A stretch of 64,000 nt of DNA from Hyphomicrobiales bacterium. Lineage in GTDB: Bacteria > Pseudomonadota > Alphaproteobacteria > Rhizobiales > Rhizobiaceae. Positions 53,263-62,804 of this stretch are shown here, in pieces. The notes below the pieces were generated by a model, which saw nothing but the letters and a program-made list of their open reading frames with translations, searched no databases and had not been told where the DNA came from. The DNA lies in contig UEGR01000020.1 of assembly GCA_900465685.1 (NCBI GenBank), positions 1-64,000 of the forward strand. Direction: 5' to 3'. Each line of letters starts with the position of its first letter. Position 1 is the first letter of the stretch. A program made the position numbers and the translations under genes.

Positions 53263-54384
53263 ATGTCGATGAGCTATAATCAGAAGCAGGTTGTGGATGC
53301 ATTGCGCGCATTTGAGCGCGGCGAGATTGTCGTCGTCATGGACGATGACGGCCGCGAGAACGAAGGCGATCTGATCGTTGCTGCCGTGCATTGCACGCCG
53401 GAAAAGATGGCCTTCATCGTGCGCCACACATCGGGCATCGTCTGCACGCCCATGCCCCGCGACGAAGCCAGGCGTCTCAATCTCGCGCCGATGGTCGCCG
53501 AGAACGAATCTGCCCACACCACCGCTTTCACAGTCACGGTCGATTATCGCCATGGCACGACCACCGGCATTTCCGCAGAAGACCGCACGCTGACGGCGCG
53601 CAATCTGGCCAATCCGAATGCTGGTCCGGACGATTTCGTGCGCCCCGGCCATATTTTCCCGCTCATCGCGCGCGAAGGCGGCGTGCTGATGCGTTCGGGC
53701 CATACGGAAGCCGCCGTTGATCTCTGCAAGCTTGCCAACCTGCCGCCGATTGGCGTGATCTGCGAACTGGTCAATGATGACGGCTCGGTCATGCGCGGCC
53801 CCGATGTGAATGCCTTTGCCGAAAAGCACACGCTGCACCGCGTGACGGTGGCCGATCTCATCGCCTATCGCCAGCGCAAGGAAACGCTGGTCAAGCGCGT
53901 CGGCGATGCGCCGGTAAAGACCTGCGCAGGCAATGCCCATGCCTATACTTACGAACTGCCGTGGGAACCGATGCAGCATGTGGCCGTGGTGTTCGGTGAC
54001 ATTCGCGACGGCGAGGAAGTGCCCGTGCGCCTGCATCGTGAAGACGTGCTGAACGATGTTTTCGGCAAGGGCGGCAGCAATCTGGATGCGATCATGGAGC
54101 GCATGGGCAAGGAAGGCCGCGGCGTTCTGGTCTATCTGCGTGAAGGCTCAGTCGGTGTTCGTGCTGATCATCACGATGCACGCGCCCGCGATAATTTGCA
54201 GGCCGAGCATGAAAGCCATGCGGAAGCCCGCGCCCGCGAAGAGGAATGGCGTCAGATCGGCCTTGGCGCGCAGATCCTCAAGGATCTGGGCATCACCTCC
54301 ATCGTGCTGCTGGCATCGCGCGAGCGTCACTATGTCGGCCTGGAAGGTTTCGGCATCGGTATTGCCCGGACTGAGATTATCTGA
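53263..54384 (+). CDS. ribB: RibB with degenerate GCHII half
   Basis: A 373-residue protein. The N-terminal half (about 1-205) is an intact 3,4-dihydroxy-2-butanone-4-phosphate synthase with 'VVMDDDGRENEGDLIVAAVH', 'TSGIVCTPMPRDEARRL' and 'FPLIAREGGVLMRSGHTEAA', which makes the butanone phosphate for riboflavin. The C-terminal half has the GTP cyclohydrolase II shape, but the zinc-site HSEC and CDC cysteines are replaced ('VRLHREDVLNDVFGKGGSN'), so it is not likely to have that activity. This is the RibBX-like arrangement of many proteobacteria. It follows aroC by 36 bases. Confidence 0.92.
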   Translation: MSMSYNQKQVVDALRAFERGEIVVVMDDDGRENEGDLIVAAVHCTPEKMAFIVRHTSGIVCTPMPRDEARRLNLAPMVAENESAHTTAFTVTVDYRHGTTTGISAEDRTLTARNLANPNAGPDDFVRPGHIFPLIAREGGVLMRSGHTEAAVDLCKLANLPPIGVICELVNDDGSVMRGPDVNAFAEKHTLHRVTVADLIAYRQRKETLVKRVGDAPVKTCAGNAHAYTYELPWEPMQHVAVVFGDIRDGEEVPVRLHREDVLNDVFGKGGSNLDAIMERMGKEGRGVLVYLREGSVGVRADHHDARARDNLQAEHESHAEARAREEEWRQIGLGAQILKDLGITSIVLLASRERHYVGLEGFGIGIARTEII

Positions 54385-54465
54385 ACCGAAATCATCTGAA
54401 GACCGCAGGCGGGATATGCACAGGACCGTCATGGTCATGTGCCCCGCTGCTGCTATAATGCGCGC

Positions 54466-55416
54466 ATGACAACACGGCTTTACTGGCACCCGATTTATCT
54501 GGAACATTTGACGCCATCCGGGCACCCCGAGCGCCCGGATCGCATTCGCGCGCTGATGAGCGAGCTGGAAGGGCCGGACTTTTACCGGCTTGACCGTGTC
54601 GAGGCATCGAAGGCCAGCGAAGATACGATCCTCCTCGCCCATCCCGAAGAACATCTCGATGCCGTGCGCGCCAAGATCCCGGAGCCGGTCGAGGATGAGG
54701 AAGCGCCGCAGCCCGTCGTGAAACTCGACGGCGACACCTATGTCAGCCCGAAAAGCATGGAAGCAGCGCTCACCGCCATCGGCGCGACGATGGGTGCGGT
54801 GGACGACGTGTTTTCGGGCGCTGCCAGCAATGGTTTCGTCGCCGCGCGCCCGCCGGGCCATCATGCCGAGCGTGAGCGTGCCATGGGCTTCTGCCTGTTT
54901 AATTCCATTGCCATTGCGGCGCGTCATGCCCAGCGCCATCACGGTGCGGAACGCGTGGCCATCATCGACTGGGATGTGCATCACGGCAACGGAACACAGG
55001 ATATTTTTCATGATGATCCGAGCGTTCTGTTCTGCTCCACGCATCAGTTTCCGCTCTATCCGGGCACGGGCGCGAAGGATGAAATCGGCGTTGGCAATAT
55101 CGTCAACGCGCCGCTTTCGCCCAATACGGGCAGCCGCGAATTTCGCGAAGCATTTAATAGTCGTGTATTGCCTGCTTTGGACAACTTCCGGCCAGATTTG
55201 ATCCTTATTTCGGCTGGCTTCGATGCCCATTTTCGCGATCCGCTGGCCGAGATCAATCTCGACGAAACGGATTTCGACTGGGCAACCGGCAAACTCATGG
55301 AACGGGCGGAACGCTATTGCGATCACCGGCTCGTGAGTGTGCTGGAAGGTGGATATGATCTAGAGGGCTTGTCGCAGTCCGCATCTACGCATATTACGCG
55401 GCTGTTGAAAGGATGA
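54466..55416 (+). CDS. Histone deacetylase-like amidohydrolase
   Basis: A 316-residue zinc amidohydrolase of the class II HDAC type. Catalytic motifs are 'VAARPPGHHAERERAMGFCL' and 'VAIIDWDVHHGNGTQDIFHD' with metal-binding Asp and His, 'LISAGFDAHFRDPLAEINLD', and the closing 'VSVLEGGYDLEGLSQSAS'. Bacterial members act on acetylpolyamines or other acylated amines; target unknown. The ATG at 54466 follows the longer ORF's first nine codons. xseB follows three bases after the stop, so the pair is translationally close. Confidence 0.9.
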   Translation: MTTRLYWHPIYLEHLTPSGHPERPDRIRALMSELEGPDFYRLDRVEASKASEDTILLAHPEEHLDAVRAKIPEPVEDEEAPQPVVKLDGDTYVSPKSMEAALTAIGATMGAVDDVFSGAASNGFVAARPPGHHAERERAMGFCLFNSIAIAARHAQRHHGAERVAIIDWDVHHGNGTQDIFHDDPSVLFCSTHQFPLYPGTGAKDEIGVGNIVNAPLSPNTGSREFREAFNSRVLPALDNFRPDLILISAGFDAHFRDPLAEINLDETDFDWATGKLMERAERYCDHRLVSVLEGGYDLEGLSQSASTHITRLLKG

Positions 55417-55419
55417 ATC

Positions 55420-55674
55420 ATGGTAACCGAACCGTCCAACGCCGATATTGCGGTCATGAGCTTCGAGGATGCGCTCAAGCAGCTTGAAAAGATCGTCGAC
55501 GATCTGGAGCGGGGCGACGTGCCGCTGGAAGAATCCATTCGCATCTATGAGCGCGGCGAAGCGCTGAAGAAGCATTGCGACACGCTGCTGAAGTCGGCTG
55601 AAGACAAGGTCGAGAAAATCCGCATCGGTCGCGACGGCCAGCCTGTCGGCACCGAGCCGCTCGACGCGGAATAA
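55420..55674 (+). CDS. xseB: Exodeoxyribonuclease VII small subunit
   Basis: An 84-residue helical protein. '[20 protein letters not shown]' and '[20 protein letters not shown]' are the family signature of the small subunit of the ssDNA exonuclease VII, which clears single-strand DNA in repair. The large subunit (xseA) is not in this window. AGGA lies just before the ATG, three bases after the HDAC-like gene stop. The DedA gene converges right at its stop. Confidence 0.95.
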   Translation: MVTEPSNADIAVMSFEDALKQLEKIVDDLERGDVPLEESIRIYERGEALKKHCDTLLKSAEDKVEKIRIGRDGQPVGTEPLDAE

Positions 55675-56193
55675 TCAGAACCAAGCGCGCAGCTGGGCGA
55701 CATAGGGCGCAAGCACGCCGCTCAGCAAATAGGGGCCAAGGCCCCAGCAGAGCGTCCATCCGGCAGCGCCAATCATATTTGCAGCCAGAAAATGCAGCGG
55801 GTTCATCTTCATGGAACCCGCAATAATGCCGTTGAGCTGCCGCAGCAGCACGACGAAACGCGCCGTTGCGACCACATAAAACCCCTTGCTGTCGAACATT
55901 TTCTCGAACTGGTCGAGCCTTTCCGGCGTCAGCTTCACCAGATGGCCATAGCGCAAGATCACCTTGCGTCCGCCGAAGCGCCCGATCAGATAGCCGGTAC
56001 AATCGCCCAGCACTGCGCCGATAAACACCGCGAGCAGCACGGCTTCGATGTTCAGTGTGCCATGCAGTGCCAGAAGCGAGCTTGCAATCAGCGCACTCTC
56101 GCCGGGCAGAGGCGCGCCGAACGACTCGAAATAGACGATGACAAAGAGCGCCAATGCGCCATATGCCGTGATGTAGGGTTCGAGAAAGCTCAT
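55675..56193 (-). CDS. DedA-family membrane protein
   Basis: A 172-residue DedA/VTT protein. 'FGAPLPGESALIASSLLALH', 'GAVLGDCTGYLIGRFGGRKV' and 'VATARFVVLLRQLNGIIAGS' are family blocks (the re-entrant loop and the Gly-rich turn). DedA proteins act as undecaprenyl-phosphate or phospholipid flippases that need proton motive force. It has about five membrane stretches and is shorter than E. coli DedA (219). It converges with xseB with no gap. Confidence 0.88.
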   Translation of the reverse strand: MSFLEPYITAYGALALFVIVYFESFGAPLPGESALIASSLLALHGTLNIEAVLLAVFIGAVLGDCTGYLIGRFGGRKVILRYGHLVKLTPERLDQFEKMFDSKGFYVVATARFVVLLRQLNGIIAGSMKMNPLHFLAANMIGAAGWTLCWGLGPYLLSGVLAPYVAQLRAWF

Positions 56194-56223
56194 AAGCTCA
56201 ACAACATATGTATCGGGTCGCCC

Positions 56224-56286
56224 GCTCTAATCTTTTACTCTAGAGCCCATCCCGAAAACCGTTTCACACTTTTCGGGATGCGCTCT
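56224..56286. repeat. Rhizobiales-type dispersed repeat
   Basis: CCCGCTCTAATC start, and the core CCCGAAAACCGTTTCACACT then TTTTCGGGATGCGCTCT. The CCCGAAAA/TTTTCGGG arms can form a hairpin. Located upstream of the DedA gene. Confidence 0.7.
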
Positions 56287-56287
56287 A

Positions 56288-56320
56288 AAACAAAAATGGC
56301 TCCGGCGTAAACCGGAGCCG
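56288..56320 (-). terminator. Terminator of the YmgE-like gene
   Basis: Arms GGCTCCGG/CCGGAGCC; on the minus strand followed by ATTTTTGTTTT. It is 23 bases after the YmgE-like stop codon. Confidence 0.8.
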
Positions 56321-56342
56321 GCAATTTACTAAACAATATATA

Positions 56343-56606
56343 TTAGCCGATGCTTCGTTTGCCGGTGATGGCGTGATAGGCCCAAAGCACGATGACTGCG
56401 CCGACAATGGCGATGATGAGGCTGATCGGATCGAACGCGCCGGTGACGCCTCGCCCAAAAAGTGAAGACGAAAGCACGCCGCCGACGATTGCGCCGACAA
56501 TGCCCAATGCGATGTCAAAAAAGACGCCCTGACCGCTTTTATTGACGATTTTGCTGCCGATAAAGCCAGCAATCAGGCCGAGAATGATCCAGCTTATTAT
56601 AGACAT
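56343..56606 (-). CDS. GlsB/YeaQ/YmgE family membrane protein
   Basis: An 87-residue membrane protein with three helices: 'ISWIILGLIAGFIGSKIV', 'FFDIALGIVGAIVGGVLSSS' and 'LIIAIVGAVIVLWAYHAI'. This is the GlsB/YeaQ/YmgE (transglycosylase-associated) family, stress-induced but without known biochemistry. ATG at 56606 has AGGAGATA upstream. Closed by a terminator. Faces the DUF937 gene upstream. Confidence 0.88.
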   Translation of the reverse strand: MSIISWIILGLIAGFIGSKIVNKSGQGVFFDIALGIVGAIVGGVLSSSLFGRGVTGAFDPISLIIAIVGAVIVLWAYHAITGKRSIG

Positions 56607-56771
56607 CTTATATCTCCTGAAGCGCGGATAAACATTTGTTTCGCGCTCACGGAAAATTTTCATATTTAGTGCGCAGAGGCAAGTTAATATGCTTGTCAAA
56701 ACGAGAAATCGTTTTAACTTTAACTTACCGCGTGCACGTCAGCTGCATGGGATAACAGGGAGTATTGCGCC

Positions 56772-57410
56772 ATGGGTAGTTACGACGATAACTCAAACGG
56801 TTCGCCGATCCCCGGCGGCAGTCTTGCCAAGCCAATCATGATTGCACTTGGCGCGTTGCTGGTCGGCAAGATGCTTGGCGGCAGCAAGGAAGAACCCGCA
56901 CCGACGCAGGCGCAGCCGGTGCCTGACCAGTCGCAGGCTGGTGGCGGTTTGGGCGGACTTCTCGGCGGCCTGCTTGGCGGCGGTGCTGCTGGCAATGCTT
57001 CGCCTTCAGCGGCCAATGAGGCCGGCGGTGGATTGCTTGGCGGCATTCTCGGTGGTCTTGGTGGCCTGCTTGGTGGCGCCGCTGCGGGCAACGCTTCGGC
57101 TGCACCTTCCGCACCGGGCCCGCTCAGTGGCGGCCTCGGCGGCCTTCTGGAGCAGCTCAATCAGGCAGGTCTGGGTGACAAGGTGGAATCCTGGGTTGGC
57201 CAGGGCCAGAACCATTCCATCGAGCCGGGCCAGCTTGGCGACGCCATCGGTCAGAAGACGCTCAGCGAAATCGCACAGCATGCAGGCATCGACCAGCAGG
57301 AACTGCTGAACCAGCTTTCGCAAGTCTTGCCGGGTCTGGTGGACAAGCTGACCGCGAACGGTCAGGTGCCGGACACGAACGCGCTTTCCAAGCTGTTGCA
57401 GGGTCGCTAA
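56772..57410 (+). CDS. DUF937/YidB-like Gly-rich protein
   Basis: A 212-residue protein with a Gly-rich low-complexity N-terminal half ('GGGLGGLLGGLLGGGAAGNA' repeated) and a C-terminal DUF937/YidB-like helical domain from about residue 115 ('LGDKVESWVGQGQNHSIEPG', 'QKTLSEIAQHAGIDQQELLN'). No signal peptide but a mildly hydrophobic start ('AKPIMIALGALLVGKMLGG'). YidB's role is unknown. A strong promoter is not visible. Its end is followed by a dispersed repeat. Confidence 0.78.
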   Translation: MGSYDDNSNGSPIPGGSLAKPIMIALGALLVGKMLGGSKEEPAPTQAQPVPDQSQAGGGLGGLLGGLLGGGAAGNASPSAANEAGGGLLGGILGGLGGLLGGAAAGNASAAPSAPGPLSGGLGGLLEQLNQAGLGDKVESWVGQGQNHSIEPGQLGDAIGQKTLSEIAQHAGIDQQELLNQLSQVLPGLVDKLTANGQVPDTNALSKLLQGR

Positions 57411-57411
57411 A

Positions 57412-57492
57412 GCATTTCCAGCAAAAGTGCGTAGCGGTTTTGCGTGGGATAATGCGGCTCTGAGAAAGCGGTTCGCTTTTCGCTAGAAAAGC
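57412..57492. repeat. Second-type dispersed repeat
   Basis: AAGCATTTCCAGCAAAAGTG then CGTAGCGGTTTTGCGT and GAGAAAGCGGTTCGCTTTTC, a repeat type different from the CCGAAAACCG one, also widespread in Rhizobiales. It has internal short inverted repeats (GCGAAAAGC-like). Confidence 0.55.
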
Positions 57493-57523
57493 GTGGAGCT
57501 AGCGCCATATTGATGAGTGCGGA

Positions 57524-57545
57524 CCGCACCGGCCTGCCGGTGCGG
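57524..57545 (+). terminator. Terminator upstream of pirin
   Basis: Arms CCGCACCGGC/GCCGGTGCGG with a 2-base centre, then TTTTGTTTTG. It separates the DUF937 gene from the pirin gene. Confidence 0.85.
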
Positions 57546-57609
57546 TTTTGTTTTGTGCTATCCGGCACCTCCCGAAGCACTGCGACGGTTTAATAAAGGA
57601 GTATGTCTC

Positions 57610-58530
57610 ATGAGCTTTTTCCCCTGTCCCGATCCGGTACTTGGCGACAAGACGACAGTGGATGCGATTGAGACGCTGGTGATCCCGCGCACGAGCGATA
57701 TTGGTGGTCTGGAAGTGCGGCGCGCGCTGCCGACTGTGCGCCGCAGACTGGTTGGACCGTTCATTTTCTTTGACCGGATGGGTCCGGCAGTCTTGCGCGA
57801 CGGCGATGCGCTGGATGTGCGCCCGCATCCGCATATAGGTCTTTCGACGGTGACCTATCTGTTTGACGGTCACATCCGTCACCGCGACAGCCTCGGCACG
57901 GAGATGGTGGTGCGGCCCGGCGATGTGAACCTCATGACGGCGGGACGCGGCATCGTGCATTCGGAGCGTTCGCCGGAAGAGGAGCGCAACGGGCCGTTGT
58001 CGATTTCCGGTGTGCAGACCTGGCTGGCTCTGCCTGATGCGCTGGAAGAAATTGATCCGCATTTCTATCACACCAACGCGCCCGATCTGCCGTTGATGAG
58101 TGATCCCGAATTCGACGGCCGCCTGATTATCGGGGCGATGCATGGGTTGAAATCGCCGGTCATCCAGCACGCGGACACGCTATATGCCGATATCCGCATC
58201 AAGCCGCATGGCCGTTTTCCCATTCCGCCGACAGCGGAAGAACGCGCGATCTATACGCTGAGCGGCAATGTCGGCATTGGCGGCGAAGTGTTTCCGCCGG
58301 ACAGGCTTTTGGCCTTCCGTCCCGGTGACGATATTGTCGTGCAGGCGGGGCCTGAAGGCGCGCATATCATGCTTTTCGGCGGCGCGGCGCTCGGGTCGAA
58401 ACGTTATATCTGGTGGAACTTCGTCTCATCGTCAAAGGAACGCATCGAGCAGGCCAAGGAAGAATGGCGCACGGGCCGGTTCGATATCGTGCCGGGCGAT
58501 GAACAGGATTTCATTCCCTTGCCTGAATAA
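57610..58530 (+). CDS. Pirin family protein
   Basis: A 306-residue bicupin. Its N-terminal cupin has the iron ligand motif 'VRPHPHIGLSTVTYLFDGHI' (two His) and 'MTAGRGIVHSERSPEEERNG'. Pirins can work as quercetin dioxygenases or redox-sensitive regulators. AAGGAG is about ten bases upstream of the ATG at 57610. It precedes dxs on the same strand but with a 135-base gap. Confidence 0.88.
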   Translation: MSFFPCPDPVLGDKTTVDAIETLVIPRTSDIGGLEVRRALPTVRRRLVGPFIFFDRMGPAVLRDGDALDVRPHPHIGLSTVTYLFDGHIRHRDSLGTEMVVRPGDVNLMTAGRGIVHSERSPEEERNGPLSISGVQTWLALPDALEEIDPHFYHTNAPDLPLMSDPEFDGRLIIGAMHGLKSPVIQHADTLYADIRIKPHGRFPIPPTAEERAIYTLSGNVGIGGEVFPPDRLLAFRPGDDIVVQAGPEGAHIMLFGGAALGSKRYIWWNFVSSSKERIEQAKEEWRTGRFDIVPGDEQDFIPLPE

Positions 58531-58665
58531 CGACGCGCTTTCGCTTTGCACAATTTGGCTTCATATCGTGTTAGATTGGCGCAGTTCAGCCGGCTCTGCT
58601 TGATCTGGCCACGATGCTGCTATACCGACGACCAATCCAGATAATCCCAAAGACAGGTTGTTTCG

Positions 58666-60582
58666 ATGTCCCGACCCACGACCCCATTGCTCGATAAGGT
58701 GCCGACCCCGGATCGCCTGCGCGCTTTGCCGGAGCAGGACCTGCCGCAACTGGCGGAAGAACTGCGCGCCGAGCTGATCGACGCCGTGTCCACCACGGGC
58801 GGGCATCTGGGCGCGGGGCTGGGCGTGGTCGAGCTGACAGTTGCGCTGCATCATGTCTTCGACACGCCGCATGACCGTATCATCTGGGATGTCGGCCATC
58901 AGGCCTATCCGCACAAGATTCTGACCGGTCGACGCGACCGCATTCGCACGCTGCGGCAGGAAGGCGGCTTGTCCGGTTTCACCAAGCGTTCCGAAAGCGA
59001 ATATGATCCGTTTGGCGCGGCGCATTCATCGACGTCGATTTCCGCCGGTCTCGGCATGGCCGTTGCAAGCGATCTTTCGGGCGAAAAGCGCAATGTCATT
59101 GCCGTCATCGGCGATGGTTCCATGTCGGCTGGCATGGCCTATGAAGCGATGAACAATGCCGGTGCGCTGGATGCGCGGCTGATCGTGATCCTCAACGATA
59201 ACGACATGTCGATTGCGCCGCCGACCGGGGCGATGAGCGCCTATCTGGCGCGCCTCGTTTCGGGCCGCACCTATCGCAGCGTTCGCGAAGCCGCCAAGCA
59301 GGTGGCGCAGAAGCTGCCGAAATTCCTCCAGGACAAGGCGCGCAAGTCGGAAGAATATGCGCGTGCCTTCTTCACCGGCGGTACGCTGTTCGAGGAGCTG
59401 GGTTTCTATTATGTCGGCCCCATTGACGGGCATAATCTCGACCATCTTCTGCCTGTGCTGAAAAATGTGCGCGATACGCAAAAAGGCCCGGTGCTGATCC
59501 ATGTGGTGACGCAGAAGGGCAAGGGCTATGCGCCTGCGGAAGCTGCCACCGATAAATATCATGGCGTCAACAAGTTCGATGTCATCACCGGCAAGCAGGC
59601 GAAGCCGCCTGCCAATGCGCCGAGCTATACCAAGATTTTCGGCACCAGCCTGATCGAGGAGGCGCGTCACGACGACAAGATCGTGGCGATCACCGCCGCC
59701 ATGCCGACCGGCACCGGGCTTGACCTCTTCGGCGAAGTGTTCCCGCAGCGCACCTTCGATGTGGGCATTGCCGAACAGCACGCGGTCACCTTTGCAGCGG
59801 GTCTCGCCAGTGAGGGTTTCAAGCCGTTCTGCGCCATTTATTCGACCTTCCTGCAACGCGGCTACGATCAGGTCGTGCATGATGTGTCGATCCAGAACCT
59901 GCCAGTGCGTTTCCCCATCGACCGCGCCGGTCTGGTGGGTGCCGACGGCGCCACTCATGCAGGCTCCTTCGATACGGGCTTCCTTGCCGCGCTGCCGGGC
60001 TTTGTCGTCATGGCCGCGTCCGACGAGGCTGAATTGCGTCATATGGTGCGCACTGCCGCCGCATATGATGAAAGCCCGATTTCCTTCCGCTATCCGCGTG
60101 GCGATGGCGTCGGCGTCGAATTGCCGGAACGCGGCTCGGTGCTTGAAATCGGCAAGGGCCGCATCGTGCGCGAGGGTACCAAGGTGGCGCTACTGTCCTT
60201 CGGTACACGCTTGCAGGAATGCCTTGCCGCTGCCGATGAGCTGGGCGCTGCCGGTCTTTCGACGACGGTTGCCGATGCGCGCTTTGCCAAGCCGCTCGAT
60301 CACGATCTGATCCGCCGTCTTGCCCGTGAACACGAAGTGCTGGTGACGGTCGAGGAGGGCGCGGTGGGCGGCTTTGCCTCGCATGTGCTGCAATTCCTCG
60401 CCACCGACGGTCTGTTGGATCGCGGCCTGAAGGTTCGTGCGCTGACGCTGCCTGATCTCTATCAGGATCACGGCAAGCCGGATGCGATGTATGCCAGCGC
60501 CGGTCTCGACCGCGCCGGTATCGTGCACACGGTTTTTTCCGCGCTCGGTCGGGAAGCCATCGCGACACCGTTCCGTGCCTGA
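58666..60582 (+). CDS. dxs: 1-deoxy-D-xylulose-5-phosphate synthase
   Basis: A 638-residue thiamine-diphosphate enzyme that makes DXP, first step of the non-mevalonate isoprenoid pathway. TPP-binding '[20 protein letters not shown]' and '[20 protein letters not shown]' are present, as are '[20 protein letters not shown]' with the catalytic Glu and '[12 protein letters not shown]'. It is normal length. It begins the cluster dxs-tlyA-RNA methyltransferase; ispE is at 21 kb. No TPP riboswitch is visible in front. Confidence 0.97.
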   Translation: MSRPTTPLLDKVPTPDRLRALPEQDLPQLAEELRAELIDAVSTTGGHLGAGLGVVELTVALHHVFDTPHDRIIWDVGHQAYPHKILTGRRDRIRTLRQEGGLSGFTKRSESEYDPFGAAHSSTSISAGLGMAVASDLSGEKRNVIAVIGDGSMSAGMAYEAMNNAGALDARLIVILNDNDMSIAPPTGAMSAYLARLVSGRTYRSVREAAKQVAQKLPKFLQDKARKSEEYARAFFTGGTLFEELGFYYVGPIDGHNLDHLLPVLKNVRDTQKGPVLIHVVTQKGKGYAPAEAATDKYHGVNKFDVITGKQAKPPANAPSYTKIFGTSLIEEARHDDKIVAITAAMPTGTGLDLFGEVFPQRTFDVGIAEQHAVTFAAGLASEGFKPFCAIYSTFLQRGYDQVVHDVSIQNLPVRFPIDRAGLVGADGATHAGSFDTGFLAALPGFVVMAASDEAELRHMVRTAAAYDESPISFRYPRGDGVGVELPERGSVLEIGKGRIVREGTKVALLSFGTRLQECLAAADELGAAGLSTTVADARFAKPLDHDLIRRLAREHEVLVTVEEGAVGGFASHVLQFLATDGLLDRGLKVRALTLPDLYQDHGKPDAMYASAGLDRAGIVHTVFSALGREAIATPFRA

Positions 60583-60599
60583 TTTCAGGGCGTGATCTC

Positions 60600-61361
60600 A
60601 TGAGCGTACCATCTGCCGATAGTCGCCCGCGCCTTGACCAACTGCTGGTCGAACGCGGATTGTTCGCCACGCGCTCGCGTGCTCGCGATGCGATCCAGCG
60701 CGGCACCGTCAAGGTGGATGGTAAAGCCGTCACCAAGCCGGGTCAGACGGTGGCGCAGAATGCTGCAATCGCGGTGGACGATCCCGCCAGTGCCTATGTT
60801 TCGCGCGCGGCGCTGAAGCTGATCGCGGCGCTCGATCATTTCGACCTCGATGTCAAAGGGCGCACGGCGCTCGATATCGGCGCATCCACCGGCGGCTTTA
60901 CGCAGGTGTTGCTGGAACGCGGCGCAAGCCATGTCATCGCCATCGATGTCGGGCACGACCAGTTGCATGAGAGCCTGCGCGCTGACGCCCGCGTCACCAA
61001 CAAGGAGGGCGTCAACGCCCGCGCGCTGGAATTGGCCCATCTCGACGGGCGCGACATTGATTGCGTCGTCTCGGATGTCAGTTTCATCTCGCTGAAGCTC
61101 GCTTTGCCCCCGGCATTGGCCTTTGCGCAAAAAGATGCTATCTGCGCGCTTCTCGTGAAGCCGCAATTCGAGGCAGGACGTGAAGCCATCGGCAAGGGCG
61201 GCATTTTGCGTGATCCTACGGACGGCGAACGCATAGCAGAAGAACTCAAACTCTGGCTTGAGACGCAGCCTGGCTGGCGCGCGCTCGGCCTTTGCCCGTC
61301 GCCCATCGAAGGTGGTGATGGCAATCGTGAATATCTCTTGGCAGGAAAGAAGGACCAATGA
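60600..61361 (+). CDS. tlyA: TlyA family rRNA methyltransferase/hemolysin
   Basis: A 253-residue protein with an N-terminal S4 RNA-binding domain ('RPRLDQLLVERGLFATRSRA') and an FtsJ-like methyltransferase core ('TALDIGASTGGFTQVLLERG', 'IDCVVSDVSFISLKLALPPA', 'CALLVKPQFEAGREAIGKGG'). TlyA 2'-O-methylates 16S and 23S rRNA and sets capreomycin sensitivity in some bacteria. Its stop overlaps the next start by 4 bases (ATGA). It follows dxs by 17 bases. Confidence 0.93.
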   Translation: MSVPSADSRPRLDQLLVERGLFATRSRARDAIQRGTVKVDGKAVTKPGQTVAQNAAIAVDDPASAYVSRAALKLIAALDHFDLDVKGRTALDIGASTGGFTQVLLERGASHVIAIDVGHDQLHESLRADARVTNKEGVNARALELAHLDGRDIDCVVSDVSFISLKLALPPALAFAQKDAICALLVKPQFEAGREAIGKGGILRDPTDGERIAEELKLWLETQPGWRALGLCPSPIEGGDGNREYLLAGKKDQ

Positions 61362-62587
61362 CGACGCAAATTAATATCCGCTCGATAGGTGCGGGCGGCG
61401 ATGGCGTCGCCAATCTTCCCGACGGTCAGATCTATGTGCCTTTCACGCTGCCGGGCGAAGTGGCCAATGTGGCGCGCGACAAGAACCGCGCGACGCTGAT
61501 CGCATTGCTGGAAACCTCGCCGGAACGGCAGGATCCGGCCTGCGAGCATTTCGAGGCCTGCGGCGGTTGTGCGCTGCAACACTGGCAGGATGAACCCTAC
61601 CGTCTGTGGAAGCGCGAACTGGTTGTCTCAGCCCTGAAGGGTAGGGGCATCGATGTTGAGGTTGAACCGCTGGTGGCCTGCGCGCCGCATACGCGCCGCC
61701 GCGCCGTCTTTGCCGCGCGCAAGACGGAGAAGGGCGTTCTGCTCGGCTTCAATCGCCATCTCAGCCATGAAATCATCGACATTGTCGAATGCCCGGTCAC
61801 CGTGCCGGAAATCATCTCGCGCCTCGACGATCTGCGCGATGTTGGTGCATTGCTGGCGCCGGGTTCCAAGCCGTTCAAACTGGCGGCGACACTGACGGAA
61901 TCCGGCCTTGATCTCGCGGCAAGCGGTTGCGGTGTGCTGGATGACGACCAGCGCCGTGCCTTGACCGCGCTTGTCATCAAGAAGGGTTTTGCACGCCTTT
62001 CGCATGAGGGCGAAATCATCGTCGAGCCGAAAAAGCCGCTGATCCATTTCGGCAAGGTTCCGGTTCCGGTGCCGCCCGGCTGCTTCCTGCAAGCAACCGC
62101 CGAGGCTGAAGAGGCGATGACGGCGCTGGTGCTGAACCATGTCGGCAAGGCAAAGCGCGTCGCCGATCTTTTCTGCGGTGTCGGCACTTTCGCGCTCCGA
62201 ATGGCGGAGAAAAGTGCGGTCCATGCGGTGGAAAATGATGCGGCTGCTCTGGCGGCCCTCGACCGCGGTGTACGCCATGTGCAGGGCCTGAAGCCGGTGA
62301 GCGTCGAACGGCGCGACCTGTTCCGCCGCCCGCTGATGCCGAAGGAATTGCTGCCATACAACGCCGTTGTTTTCGATCCGCCGCGTGCGGGCGCCGAAGA
62401 ACAGGCGCAGGAACTGGCGAAGTCCAAAGTGGAAAAGGTAGTTGCCGTGTCGTGCAACCCCGTCACGCTTGCGCGCGATCTCGCCATTCTGGTGAAGGGC
62501 GGCTATCGCATCCAACGCGTCACGCCTATCGACCAGTTTTTGTGGTCTCCGCATGTGGAAGCGGTTGTGACGCTGGTGAAGAAATAG
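61358..62587 (+). CDS. RlmD/RumA-like RNA m5U methyltransferase
   Basis: A 409-residue TrmA/RumA-family methyltransferase. The [4Fe-4S] cluster cysteines are in 'CEHFEACGGCALQHW'. A TRAM-like N-terminus ('INIRSIGAGGDGVANLPDGQ') comes before; SAM-binding 'RVADLFCGVGTFALRMAEKS' and the catalytic Cys motif 'VVAVSCNPVTLARDLAIL' follow. It methylates a uracil in 23S rRNA (1939-type) or a related site. Its start overlaps tlyA. It closes the dxs cluster. Confidence 0.9.
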   Translation: MTTQINIRSIGAGGDGVANLPDGQIYVPFTLPGEVANVARDKNRATLIALLETSPERQDPACEHFEACGGCALQHWQDEPYRLWKRELVVSALKGRGIDVEVEPLVACAPHTRRRAVFAARKTEKGVLLGFNRHLSHEIIDIVECPVTVPEIISRLDDLRDVGALLAPGSKPFKLAATLTESGLDLAASGCGVLDDDQRRALTALVIKKGFARLSHEGEIIVEPKKPLIHFGKVPVPVPPGCFLQATAEAEEAMTALVLNHVGKAKRVADLFCGVGTFALRMAEKSAVHAVENDAAALAALDRGVRHVQGLKPVSVERRDLFRRPLMPKELLPYNAVVFDPPRAGAEEQAQELAKSKVEKVVAVSCNPVTLARDLAILVKGGYRIQRVTPIDQFLWSPHVEAVVTLVKK

Positions 62588-62804
62588 GTGGCAATCCTAT
62601 CTGCTGGTATTTGACCAGTAACGGATTGACCGCCGATCGATTCCCTCAAGAATGTAATCAGTAATTTTTAGGGGGCTTCTTTATGCGACCTCTATTCTGC
62701 GACTTTCAAAATACACCGAATTTGCGTTAATTCTACGGTCTTCCCGTGGAATGCAAATCTATGCGTATTCCTTTCCCGCGAATTTTTGAGAACTGAATAT
62801 TGCG

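Noticed and set aside
52081-54036. 651-codon minus-strand ORF opposite aroC and ribB
   Set aside because: It spans two well-supported plus-strand genes, lacks a ribosome site and has shadow-frame composition.
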